Shown here: one piece after another, positions 6,728 to 13,345 of the stretch
Layout of the letters: every line of letters begins with the position of its first letter
Position numbering within the stretch: the first letter of the stretch is position 1
Assembly: GCA_964567545.1 (NCBI GenBank)
Contig: CAZMNB010000028.1
Location: 1-13,345, forward strand
DNA length: 13,345 nt
Reading direction: 5' to 3'
Origin: UBA7398 sp964567545
GTDB taxonomy: Bacteria > Actinomycetota > Actinomycetes > Nanopelagicales > Nanopelagicaceae
Notes under the pieces: generated by a model
Database searches by the model: none
The model's input: the letters and a program-made list of their open reading frames with translations, nothing else
What the model was told of the DNA's origin: nothing
Position numbers and translations under genes: made by a program

Positions 6728-7480
6728 TTAACTCTTGATGTATTCAGCGTAACCGTTCTCTTCTAATTTGTCGGCTAATTCAGCGCCACCCTCTTCAACA
6801 ATATGACCATTTGCGAAGACATGGACAAAATCTGGCCTTATGTAACGGAGAATTCGGGTGTAGTGGGTAATTAGAAGAACTCCAATATTAGATTCAGCTT
6901 TTACTCGGTTAACTCCCTCTGAGACAATTCGAAGTGCATCTACATCTAGACCGGAGTCAGTTTCATCAAGAATCGCAATCTTCGGTTTCAACAATTCAAG
7001 TTGGAGAATTTCATGGCGCTTTTTTTCACCGCCAGAAAAACCTTCGTTGACGCTTCGCTCCGAGAATGCCGGGTCTATATTCAATTTGGTCATTGCCTCT
7101 TTAACTTCGCCAACCCAGGTACGGATTTTTGGAGCCTCGCCTCTTAACGCGGTAGCTGCTGTTCTCAAGAAATTAGAAACCGAAACACCTGGTACTTCAA
7201 CTGGATACTGCATAGCCAAAAATAATCCTGCTTTAGCACGTTCGTCGACAGTCATCTCAAGCACATCAACTCCATCCAGAGTTACAGCACCATCCATAAT
7301 TGTGTATTTAGGGTGTCCCGCAATGGAATAGGCAAGAGTTGATTTGCCAGAGCCATTTGGTCCCATTATCGCGTGGGTTTCGCCAGAGTTAACCGTTAAA
7401 TCGACCCCCTTTAAAATTTCAGTCAAACCTGAATCAGTTTCAACTCCCACGCGCAAATTCTTAATGACCAGTGATGACAT
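6728..7480 (-). CDS. sufC: SufC, Fe-S scaffold ATPase
   Basis: SufC is the cytosolic ABC-type ATPase of the SufBCD scaffold; ATP hydrolysis changes the SufB-SufD interface for cluster assembly. The 250-residue protein has Walker A GPNGSGKST (40-48), the SufC-type signature FSGGEKKRHEI (148-158), Walker B around 167-173 with ILDETDSGLD, and switch His206 in LLITHYTRIL. The Q-loop region AMQYPVEVPGVS is characteristic of SufC. There is no membrane segment, as expected. The ATG at 7480 has an AAGGAAG Shine-Dalgarno that overlaps the TAA of the Rieske gene, so ribosomes can pass directly from one gene to the next. Confidence 0.97.
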   Translation of the reverse strand: MSSLVIKNLRVGVETDSGLTEILKGVDLTVNSGETHAIMGPNGSGKSTLAYSIAGHPKYTIMDGAVTLDGVDVLEMTVDERAKAGLFLAMQYPVEVPGVSVSNFLRTAATALRGEAPKIRTWVGEVKEAMTKLNIDPAFSERSVNEGFSGGEKKRHEILQLELLKPKIAILDETDSGLDVDALRIVSEGVNRVKAESNIGVLLITHYTRILRYIRPDFVHVFANGHIVEEGGAELADKLEENGYAEYIKS

Positions 7481-7488
7481 TTTCTTCC

Positions 7489-7797
7489 TTATGAGTTGAG
7501 ACTAATCGTGACGGTATCTCCATCACGTGTTACTGCAAAAACTTCAGCGTCTTCTGTAGCTGGCGGTGTGAGAGATTTTCCATCTCTTAGATCAAACTCC
7601 GCACCATGCAACCAACATTCAATTTTGTAATCTGAGATAACACCTTCAGAGAGCGAAGCTTCTGAATGAGTACAAACATCTCCGATAGCAAAAACTTCGT
7701 TGTCAATGCGGACCACACAGACATCTTTGCCGCCGACTTCTATTTTCTTTGCCTTGCCAGGAATTAAGTCCGTAATAGGCATCGATAAAGATTTCAC
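7489..7797 (-). CDS. Rieske-type [2Fe-2S] ferredoxin in the suf operon
   Basis: A 102-residue soluble Rieske domain, usually annotated as a non-heme iron oxygenase ferredoxin subunit. The cluster ligands are visible: C42 and H44 in VCTHSEASLSEG, and C61 and H64 in CWLHGAEFD, the two-Cys two-His pattern with the usual spacing for small bacterial Rieske ferredoxins. There is no membrane anchor and no oxygenase partner nearby. The start is a GTG at 7797 whose G is the last base of the sufD stop (TAGTG); an in-frame ATG at 7782 is the alternative. I recall the same gene between sufD and sufC in Streptomyces and its absence in M. tuberculosis. Its role in the Suf pathway is not established; electron delivery to cluster assembly is a reasonable guess. 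Confidence 0.93.
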   Translation of the reverse strand: MKSLSMPITDLIPGKAKKIEVGGKDVCVVRIDNEVFAIGDVCTHSEASLSEGVISDYKIECWLHGAEFDLRDGKSLTPPATEDAEVFAVTRDGDTVTISLNS

Positions 7798-8894
7798 TAC
7801 GCACCAACCCTGGATAAATCGCGGTCAATTCGGGCCATCAATCTTTCTTCAATAACCTCGTTACCGATCTTTGAAATTATTTCAGTAAAAAATCCTCGAA
7901 TTACTAATCTACGGGCTTCATCAGATGGAATCCCTCGAGACATCAAATAGAAAAGTTGTTCGTCATCGAACCGACCAGTTGTGCTGGCGTGACCAGCTCC
8001 AATGATTTCGCCGGTTTCAATTTCAAGATTCGGTACTGAATCAGCCCTTGCACCATCAGTAAGCAAGAGGTTTCGATTTAACTCGTATGTATCAGTTCCT
8101 TCGGCAATCGCGCGAATGAAAACATCACCTATCCAGACCGAACGCGCTTGATTTCCGGCTAGCGCACCTTTGTAATTTACGCGAGATTTAGCGTTCGGCA
8201 CGCCATGATCGACATGAATGCGGTGTTCCAAATGTTGGCCATCCGTAGCGAAATAAACACCAAGTAATTCTGCACCTGCTCCAGGACCGGTGTATTCAAC
8301 CGTAGGAAGTATCCGCACAACAGAACCTCCAACTGAAACAGTAATCGAATTGAATGTCGCATCTCTACCCAGGATTGCATGGTGTCGCGCTAAGTGAACC
8401 GTAGAGTTTTCCCACTCTTGTAAGGTTACGAAATTCAAGGTGGCTCCAGCATCGAGAATTATTTCAATCTCTTCACCAATTAACGATTCGCCGGTATTTT
8501 CAATGATCACAGTCGCTTTACTATTAGCTCCAGCTCGAATTACCGTCCGAGAAAATTCCTTACTTGAACTATTCTTTCGATTTAGCGTTATTGGCTCCAG
8601 AACTTCCGCATTAGGTTCAATTTCCAAAAGCGTAACTTTTGCAACAACTTCTCTAATTCTTTCTACGATTACATCATCAGTTTTTGAAACCGCTGGAACT
8701 GATTCCGTTGAAACCACTCTTAAAGAGAAACCATTTTCTACTTGGCTCTTGCGGAAGAGCGAAATCTGATCCAAAACATTAGTTTCACGATCATGTAATC
8801 CGACTAGCCGTTTCAACGGAGTAAAACGCCAGGCCTCTTCCCTACCAGTCGGGGTACCAGCATGATTTAGTAAATTTGAAGTCAGCGTGCTCAC
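7797..8894 (-). CDS. sufD: SufD, Fe-S cluster scaffold subunit
   Basis: SufD pairs with SufB and SufC in the SufBC2D scaffold. The 365-residue protein shows the helical N-terminal part (TPTGREEAWRFTPLKRL), the beta-helix core (about 80-290) and the C-terminal SufC-binding region with DDEQLFYLMSRGIP (310-323). His302 in GAGHASTTG aligns with the E. coli H360 region proposed to take part in cluster assembly at the SufB-SufD interface; the nearby cysteine of the E. coli protein is not conserved here. The start is GTG at 8894, sharing its G with the TAG of sufB (TAGTG). It is weaker in sequence conservation than SufB, as is usual. Confidence 0.95.
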   Translation of the reverse strand: MSTLTSNLLNHAGTPTGREEAWRFTPLKRLVGLHDRETNVLDQISLFRKSQVENGFSLRVVSTESVPAVSKTDDVIVERIREVVAKVTLLEIEPNAEVLEPITLNRKNSSSKEFSRTVIRAGANSKATVIIENTGESLIGEEIEIILDAGATLNFVTLQEWENSTVHLARHHAILGRDATFNSITVSVGGSVVRILPTVEYTGPGAGAELLGVYFATDGQHLEHRIHVDHGVPNAKSRVNYKGALAGNQARSVWIGDVFIRAIAEGTDTYELNRNLLLTDGARADSVPNLEIETGEIIGAGHASTTGRFDDEQLFYLMSRGIPSDEARRLVIRGFFTEIISKIGNEVIEERLMARIDRDLSRVGA

Positions 8895-10306
8895 TATCCG
8901 ACAGCGCCTTCCATTTGCAATTGAATCAAGCGGTTGAGTTCAAGCGCATATTCCATTGGTAATTCACGGGCAATTGGTTCAATAAAACCTCGGACAATCA
9001 TCGCCATTGCTTCATCTTCTGATAGACCTCGTGACATCAAATAGAAAAGTTGATCATCGCTAACTTTCGAAACTGTGGCTTCATGACCCATCGAAACATC
9101 ATCTTCGCGAACGTCAACGTAGGGATAGGTATCCGAACGTGAAATTGTGTCGACCAATAGCGCATCGCATTTAACGGTGCTCTTGGAATGATGCGCACCT
9201 TCTTCAACTTTAACTAAGCCACGATATGAAGTTCGACCGCCACCTCGAGCTACAGATTTAGAAATAATTGTTGAAGATGTATACGGAGCAGCGTGGACCA
9301 TTTTAGCGCCGGCATCTTGATGTTGGCCTTCGCCAGCAAATGCAACCGACAATGTTTCGCCTTTTGCATGCGGTCCCATAAGAAACACTGCTGGATATTT
9401 CATGGTTACTTTCGATCCTATGTTTCCATCAATCCATTCCATAGTTGCGCCTTCAGCACAAACAGCGCGTTTGGTTACTAAGTTATAAACGTTGTTCGAC
9501 CAATTTTGGATTGTGGTGTAGCGAACTCGAGCGCCCTTCCGCACGATAATTTCTACTACCGCCGAATGCAATGAATCTGAGGAATAAATTGGTGCAGTGC
9601 AACCTTCGACATAATGCACATAAGAATCTTCATCAGCAATGATTAAGGTACGTTCAAATTGACCCATGTTTTCAGTGTTAATCCGGAAGTAAGCCTGCAA
9701 CGGTATATCTACATGCACACCTTTAGGAACATAGATAAATGACCCACCTGACCAGACCGATGTATTGAGTGCAGCAAATTTATTGTCACCAACCGGGATC
9801 ACAGAGCCGAAGAACTCTTTAAAAATATCTTCATGTTCTCTAAGCGCAGTATCAGTATCAAGGAAGAGAACGCCCAATTTTTCTAAATCTTCGCGGATAG
9901 AGTGATAAACAACTTCTGATTCATATTGCGCTGCAACTCCAGATACCAGGCGCATTTTTTCAGCTTCTGGGATACCGAGTCGATCATAAGTATTTTTAAT
10001 GTCGTCAGGTAGTTCGTCCCATGTGGTCGCTTGCTTTTCAGTCGAGCGGACGAAATATTTGATGGTATCGAAATGAATCCCGGATAGATCGGAACCCCAG
10101 TTTGGCATTGGTTTCTTTTCGAATAACGCTAATCCTTTAAGACGAAGATCTAACATCCATTGTGGTTCATTTTTCTTCGCGGAGATATCGCGGACAACCT
10201 CTTCGTTCAAACCACGTCTACTGTTTGCACCAACATCATTCTTATCGGACCAACCAAATTCATATTTGCCAAGTCCTTCAAGTTCTGGGTGTGCTACTTG
10301 TGTCAT
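8894..10306 (-). CDS. sufB: SufB, Fe-S cluster scaffold subunit
   Basis: SufB is the main scaffold on which the new cluster is built from SufU-delivered sulfur. From the ATG at 10306 it has 470 residues, normal for intein-free SufB. Landmarks are KYEFGWSD near the N-terminus, WSGGSFIYVPKGV (185-197), C236 in VEGCTAPIYSSD, the core IQNW (266-269) and K279, the cluster-site cysteine C380 in STVKCDALL (E. coli C405 equivalent), and DDQLFYLMSRG (417-427). I chose this start because it forms an ATGA overlap with the sufR stop and begins right before the conserved N-terminus. An in-frame ATG 63 nt upstream lies inside sufR and would add 21 unrelated residues. M. tuberculosis SufB carries an intein; none is present here. 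Confidence 0.96.
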   Translation of the reverse strand: MTQVAHPELEGLGKYEFGWSDKNDVGANSRRGLNEEVVRDISAKKNEPQWMLDLRLKGLALFEKKPMPNWGSDLSGIHFDTIKYFVRSTEKQATTWDELPDDIKNTYDRLGIPEAEKMRLVSGVAAQYESEVVYHSIREDLEKLGVLFLDTDTALREHEDIFKEFFGSVIPVGDNKFAALNTSVWSGGSFIYVPKGVHVDIPLQAYFRINTENMGQFERTLIIADEDSYVHYVEGCTAPIYSSDSLHSAVVEIIVRKGARVRYTTIQNWSNNVYNLVTKRAVCAEGATMEWIDGNIGSKVTMKYPAVFLMGPHAKGETLSVAFAGEGQHQDAGAKMVHAAPYTSSTIISKSVARGGGRTSYRGLVKVEEGAHHSKSTVKCDALLVDTISRSDTYPYVDVREDDVSMGHEATVSKVSDDQLFYLMSRGLSEDEAMAMIVRGFIEPIARELPMEYALELNRLIQLQMEGAVG

Positions 10307-11010
10307 GCGCGTTTTCCAACTTTCTCCGTAGTTGTTTTCTTCGATAAATTTGGAATGAAAGTGGTGCAAACACCATCTCCATGAGCGATAGTGGCCAGCC
10401 GTTGCACATGCGTGCCAGTTAATCTAGAAAATGCAGCAGTCTCTGCTTCACATAATTCCGGGTACTGAGCGGCAACATGCGCTATTGGGCAATGGTGTTG
10501 GCAGAGTTCCTGCCCATTACCTTGATCATGAACATTTGCGGCAAAACCTTCGCTGCTTAAATATTCTGCCAGCGCCACAAATTTACCGGCTTCAGATTTT
10601 GCTTTGTTCATAAAAAGATTAGCTTTCCGTTCCATATCTTCGGCACGTGCATTCGCAAAACCAGTGACCATTGCTGCGCCGGATTGGGAATTCATAAACT
10701 TGAGCGCTAAAACCGCAAGATCATCATAAGAATGTTCGAATTTTTCGCGCCCAATTTCGGTCATTACAAAAACCTTGGAAGGCCGCCCGCGTCCTCTGGT
10801 ATTTAAACTCCGTTGATATGGTTCGCGTGCTTCGAGAATCCCATCTTGAACTAACGCGTCTAAATGGCGACGCACTCCTGCCGGGGTAATTTTTAGACGC
10901 TTTGCTAACGCAACCGCGGTTGAAGGACCAGCTTCTAAAATTGCCCGCGCGAGGCGATCCCGGGTTCGCAGATCTTCGCCGGGAATGGCGCGAGGGCTAG
11001 TCTTTTTCAC
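10303..11010 (-). CDS. sufR: SufR, Fe-S cluster-sensing transcriptional repressor of the suf operon
   Basis: SufR binds an Fe-S cluster and represses the suf operon when clusters are plentiful. The 235-residue protein has an N-terminal winged helix-turn-helix (about 17-90, with STAVALAKRL...AGVRRHLDAL and the basic wing TRGRGRPSKVF), then a long helical region and the C-terminal cysteine cluster C170, C174, C187 and C215. The segment LCEAETAAFSRL...HVQRLATIAHGDGVCTT is characteristic of the actinobacterial family. The only plausible start is GTG at 11010, since an in-frame TAA lies at 11037-11035. No Shine-Dalgarno is visible, so translation may be leaderless. Its last four bases overlap sufB. 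A SufR-type operator lies on the start codon, consistent with autoregulation. Confidence 0.95.
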   Translation of the reverse strand: MKKTSPRAIPGEDLRTRDRLARAILEAGPSTAVALAKRLKITPAGVRRHLDALVQDGILEAREPYQRSLNTRGRGRPSKVFVMTEIGREKFEHSYDDLAVLALKFMNSQSGAAMVTGFANARAEDMERKANLFMNKAKSEAGKFVALAEYLSSEGFAANVHDQGNGQELCQHHCPIAHVAAQYPELCEAETAAFSRLTGTHVQRLATIAHGDGVCTTFIPNLSKKTTTEKVGKRA

Positions 11011-11023
11011 AACAGTAGTGTTG
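11007..11023 (-). promoter_or_regulatory. Candidate SufR operator over the sufR start
   Basis: Read toward sufR the sequence is CAACACTACTGTTGTGA. It contains CAAC-N6-GTTG (11023-11010), the arrangement I recall for cyanobacterial SufR, and also ACACT-N5-TGTGA (11021-11007), the arrangement I recall for mycobacterial SufR. The inner repeat CAACA/TGTTG is a perfect 5-bp inverted repeat with a 4-nt spacer. The site covers the putative -10 box and the GTG start, an ideal place for repression. Bound protein has not been shown, and the recalled motifs should be verified. Confidence 0.72.
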
Positions 11024-11046
11024 CGTAATTCGCCTTAAACCGCCAA
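11017..11046 (-). promoter_or_regulatory. Putative promoter of the suf operon
   Basis: TTGGCG (11046-11041) and AACACT (11022-11017) are separated by 18 nt, and the second ends six bases before the GTG of sufR. AACACT matches TAnnnT except at the first base. Another -10 candidate, TACTGT (11017-11012), fits the consensus better but would start transcription inside the sufR coding sequence. The choice is uncertain. Confidence 0.38.
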
Positions 11047-11079
11047 TCCAGCCTCAGCTCTACGGACTCCTCTCCGCAA

Positions 11080-11085
11080 TAAGGT
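11080..11085 (+). promoter_or_regulatory. Putative -10 box of ctaA (leaderless promoter)
   Basis: TAAGGT fits TAnnnT and ends six bases before the ctaA ATG. The AAGG inside it could also serve as a Shine-Dalgarno at 7-nt spacing if transcription began further upstream. No -35 element is obvious. It lies about 57 bp from the SufR operator, so direct SufR control of ctaA seems unlikely. Confidence 0.45.
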
Positions 11086-11091
11086 TCGGGT

Positions 11092-11964
11092 ATGTCCAAA
11101 ATTGAACGATTTCTCTTCTCGCTTCTGGTTTTCTTGCAAGCGGCAATCGTGGTCACTGGCGGCGCAGTTCGATTAACCGGTTCGGGTCTTGGTTGCCCAA
11201 CCTGGCCGGAATGTACGCCTGGTTCAATTACACCAGTCAAGGGCCAAATTGAAGGCGAATTTCACTCCTGGATCGAATTCGGAAATCGATTACTAACTTT
11301 TGTGCTGCTATTTTCAGCGATCGCGGTAATCGTAATTGTAATTAGGAGAGACGCTAAAGATTTACGTTGGTTGGCCGCAGGTCAATTAGCCGGAATTTTT
11401 GGGCAAGGAGTTCTTGGTGGCATAACGGTTCTAACTGATTTAAATCCAATTCCAGTTGCTGGTCACTTTTTACTTTCGATTCTGCTGATTGGTGGTGCTC
11501 TTTCATTGCGACAACGGGCTCTCGGTAAGGATTTGAAAATTCAGTTACGACCCATTACTAAGAAGTTAGCCCAATCCGTTCTGCTGATTAGTGTTTTAGT
11601 AGTTGTACTTGGCACAGTTGTAACCGGTAATGGCCCGCATGCCGGTGACGCGCAAGCTAAGAGATTCAATTTTGATCCGAGGTTAATCACACGGATTCAC
11701 GCAGATGTCGTCATTGTATTTGTGCTGCTCACGATCGCCCTATTAATTGCGGTGCGTATGGTTGAAGATGCGGGAGTGCAACAGAAATTTGGTCGAAAAG
11801 TTTTGTTACTTCTCTTCGTTTCACTTGCGCAAGGCGGAATTGGATTTGTGCAATATTTTAATGGGGTACCCATACTTCTAGTGGGCTTCCATTTACTTGG
11901 AGCAACGTTAGTTTGGATCTCCACTTGGAATCTGGCTATTACCGGAAAGGTGTTCACTCGATGA
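11092..11964 (+). CDS. ctaA: Heme A synthase (CtaA/Cox15 family)
   Basis: CtaA oxidises the methyl group of heme O to the formyl group of heme A, the cofactor of aa3 oxidases, within the membrane. The 290-residue protein has about eight predicted membrane segments in two related halves. TGSGLGCPTWPEC (29-41) holds the first-loop cysteine pair C35/C41. E62 in IEFGNR aligns with the essential B. subtilis E57. H125 (AGHFLL), H203 (RIHADV) and H267 (GFHLLG) align with three of the four heme ligands. The fourth position is N65 instead of His, and no cysteine pair is present in the second-half loop. The gene is divergent from sufR with 81 nt between starts and overlaps tkt by ATGA. Confidence 0.93.
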   Translation: MSKIERFLFSLLVFLQAAIVVTGGAVRLTGSGLGCPTWPECTPGSITPVKGQIEGEFHSWIEFGNRLLTFVLLFSAIAVIVIVIRRDAKDLRWLAAGQLAGIFGQGVLGGITVLTDLNPIPVAGHFLLSILLIGGALSLRQRALGKDLKIQLRPITKKLAQSVLLISVLVVVLGTVVTGNGPHAGDAQAKRFNFDPRLITRIHADVVIVFVLLTIALLIAVRMVEDAGVQQKFGRKVLLLLFVSLAQGGIGFVQYFNGVPILLVGFHLLGATLVWISTWNLAITGKVFTR

Positions 11965-13345
11965 CCGCTTCATTAAGACGAGCACCTTGGTCGCAAATAG
12001 ATGATGATGCAGTAAAGGTTGCCCGGGCACTTGCCATGGATGCCGTACAAAAAGTAGGAAATGGCCATCCTGGAACTGCAATGTCGCTTGCCCCAGTTGC
12101 TTATACCCTTTTCCAGCGATTCTTAAAACACGATCCAAATGATCCCAATTGGTTAGGTAGAGATCGCTTCATTCTTTCTTGCGGGCACTCTTCATTAACT
12201 CTTTACATTCAATTGTTATTTAGTGGATATGGGGTAGAGCTCGATGATTTGAAAAATTTCCGAACTTGGGGTTCGTTAACTCCTGGTCACCCTGAATTTG
12301 GTCACACTGCTGGTGTGGAAACCACAACTGGTCCGCTAGGCCAAGGGGTTGCCAATGGCGTAGGAATGGCGATGGCAGCGCGATATGAACGCGGATTGTT
12401 TGATCCTAATAACCACGACGAAAGTCCTTTTGATCACAATATCTGGGTTATTTGCTCAGATGGGGATCTCGAAGAGGGAGTTAGCGCTGAGGCATCCTCA
12501 TTAGCCGGAGTTCAGCAACTTGGAAATTTAAAGGTTATTTATGATGACAACCGAATTTCAATTGAAGGTGATACCCAGTTAGCTTTCAATGAGGATGTTT
12601 CGATGCGTTACAAATCATATGGGTGGAACGTAATTGAGGTACCGACAAAGGGCGATGGTGATGTCGATCGAGAAGCCTTAGAAGAAGCGATGGACAACGC
12701 AATCAGAGAAATAAATAAACCAACCTTAATCCGATTGAAAACAGTAATCGCTTGGCCAGCTCCTGCCTTGAAAAACACCGCAAAATCTCATGGTTCCGCA
12801 CTTGGCGCTGAGGAAATTGCGGCGACCAAGAAAGTACTTGGATTAGACCCTGATATCCATTTCCACTTCCCTGCCGATGTTGAGAAACATGTCCGCGCGG
12901 TCAAAACTCGTGGCGCTGAAATGAAAGCAGCATGGCAAAAAGAATTTGATCTATGGCGATTAAAGAATCAGGATCGCGCCGCCCTTTTGCAACAAATACA
13001 ATTGAAAAAACTTCCAGAAGGTTGGGAAAGTACTTTGCCAACCTTCGCCTCTGATAAAGAGATAGCTACTAGAAAAGCTTCTGGTGACACAATTCAAGCA
13101 CTAGCTAAAATATTCCCAGAGTTTTGGGGTGGATCAGCAGACCTTGCTGAAAGCAATAACACAACTATTGAAGGTGGCGGTTCATTTTTGCCATTATCTA
13201 GCGGCTTAAAGAATGCAGATCCATATGGTCGGATAATTCATTACGGGATTCGCGAGCACGCTATGGGCGCAATTATGAATGGAATTGCCCTACACGGATT
13301 GACAAAAACATTTGGTGGCACATTTTTAGTCTTTAGCGATTACAT
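11961..13345 (+). CDS. tkt: Transketolase, N-terminal two thirds (cut by window end)
   Basis: Transketolase moves two-carbon ketol units between sugar phosphates in the non-oxidative pentose phosphate pathway, using thiamine diphosphate and a divalent metal. The visible 461 codons begin MTASLRRAPWSQIDDDAVKV. The N-terminal PP domain shows GNGHPG, CGHSSLTLY, the pocket TTGPLGQGVANGVGMA, the metal/diphosphate motif SDGDLEEG (D167, G168, D169) and DDNRISIEGDT. The second (Pyr) domain contains FPEFWGGSADLAESN, the cofactor-activating Glu432 in YGIREHAMGAIMNGIA, and FGGTFLVFSDY at the window end. The frame is open throughout, so no damage is visible. The start forms an ATGA overlap with the ctaA stop, giving coupled translation. 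I recall tkt lying near heme A genes in other actinobacteria, usually next to ctaB. Confidence 0.97.
   Translation, partial: MTASLRRAPWSQIDDDAVKVARALAMDAVQKVGNGHPGTAMSLAPVAYTLFQRFLKHDPNDPNWLGRDRFILSCGHSSLTLYIQLLFSGYGVELDDLKNFRTWGSLTPGHPEFGHTAGVETTTGPLGQGVANGVGMAMAARYERGLFDPNNHDESPFDHNIWVICSDGDLEEGVSAEASSLAGVQQLGNLKVIYDDNRISIEGDTQLAFNEDVSMRYKSYGWNVIEVPTKGDGDVDREALEEAMDNAIREINKPTLIRLKTVIAWPAPALKNTAKSHGSALGAEEIAATKKVLGLDPDIHFHFPADVEKHVRAVKTRGAEMKAAWQKEFDLWRLKNQDRAALLQQIQLKKLPEGWESTLPTFASDKEIATRKASGDTIQALAKIFPEFWGGSADLAESNNTTIEGGGSFLPLSSGLKNADPYGRIIHYGIREHAMGAIMNGIALHGLTKTFGGTFLVFSDY

Noticed and set aside
8177..8380. Small minus-strand ORF inside sufD in another frame
   Set aside because: Shadow of sufD, no ribosome site and no recognisable content.
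8894..10306. Possible intein in SufB, as in mycobacteria
   Set aside because: The protein is 470 residues with all conserved blocks contiguous and no splicing motifs.
1..13345. Mobile elements, CRISPR array, toxin-antitoxin or defence genes
   Set aside because: No transposase, integrase, direct-repeat array or paired small toxin/antitoxin ORFs could be seen; all sizeable coding regions belong to housekeeping families.

Overview
The window looks like a piece of a streamlined, low-to-mid-GC actinobacterial chromosome, assembled with at least one scaffold gap. The evidence is gene content and order: a sufR-sufB-sufD-Rieske-sufC-sufS-sufU-DUF59 cluster of the actinobacterial type, a MabA/InhA-like fabG-fabI pair, a DUF3099 membrane protein and an actinobacterial-type IF-3 N-terminus. 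The A/T-rich codon use, very short intergenic spaces and many overlapping stop/start codons resemble freshwater Nanopelagicales (acI lineage) more than Streptomyces or Mycobacterium. That placement is an inference from style, not from a search.

Layout. Positions 1-154 (minus) hold the first codons of infC (IF-3), apparently with a non-AUG start. Positions 155-395 have no convincing gene but several hairpins, and may be an infC leader. Positions 396-1672 (minus) hold fabG and fabI, the last two steps of the fatty-acid elongation cycle, interrupted by a run of 100 Ns that hides the fabG 3' end and the fabI 5' end. Divergent from fabG on the plus strand are a small DUF3099 protein (1751-2032) and a SURF1-family oxidase assembly factor (2050-2787). 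SURF1 meets the next minus-strand unit tail to tail, with an 18-nt overlap.

Positions 2770-11010 (minus) form one compact nine-gene unit read from right to left: sufR, sufB, sufD, Rieske-type ferredoxin, sufC, sufS, sufU, a DUF59 Fe-S assembly factor and an ABC exporter. SufS takes sulfur from cysteine, SufU accepts it, SufBCD is the scaffold with its ATPase, the DUF59 protein probably helps maturation or transfer, and SufR represses the unit when its own cluster is loaded. A SufR-operator-like site lies directly on the sufR start. On the other side, the plus strand reads ctaA (heme A synthase) and tkt (transketolase, cut by the window end), coupled by an ATGA overlap.

The most useful non-coding signals are the SufR operator and an identical start architecture at fabG, DUF3099 and ctaA: a TAnnnT -10 box exactly six bases before the start codon, as expected for leaderless mRNAs. 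I see no mobile element, CRISPR array, tRNA, rRNA or defence system. Apart from the possible infC leader, this is mostly a conserved housekeeping region.
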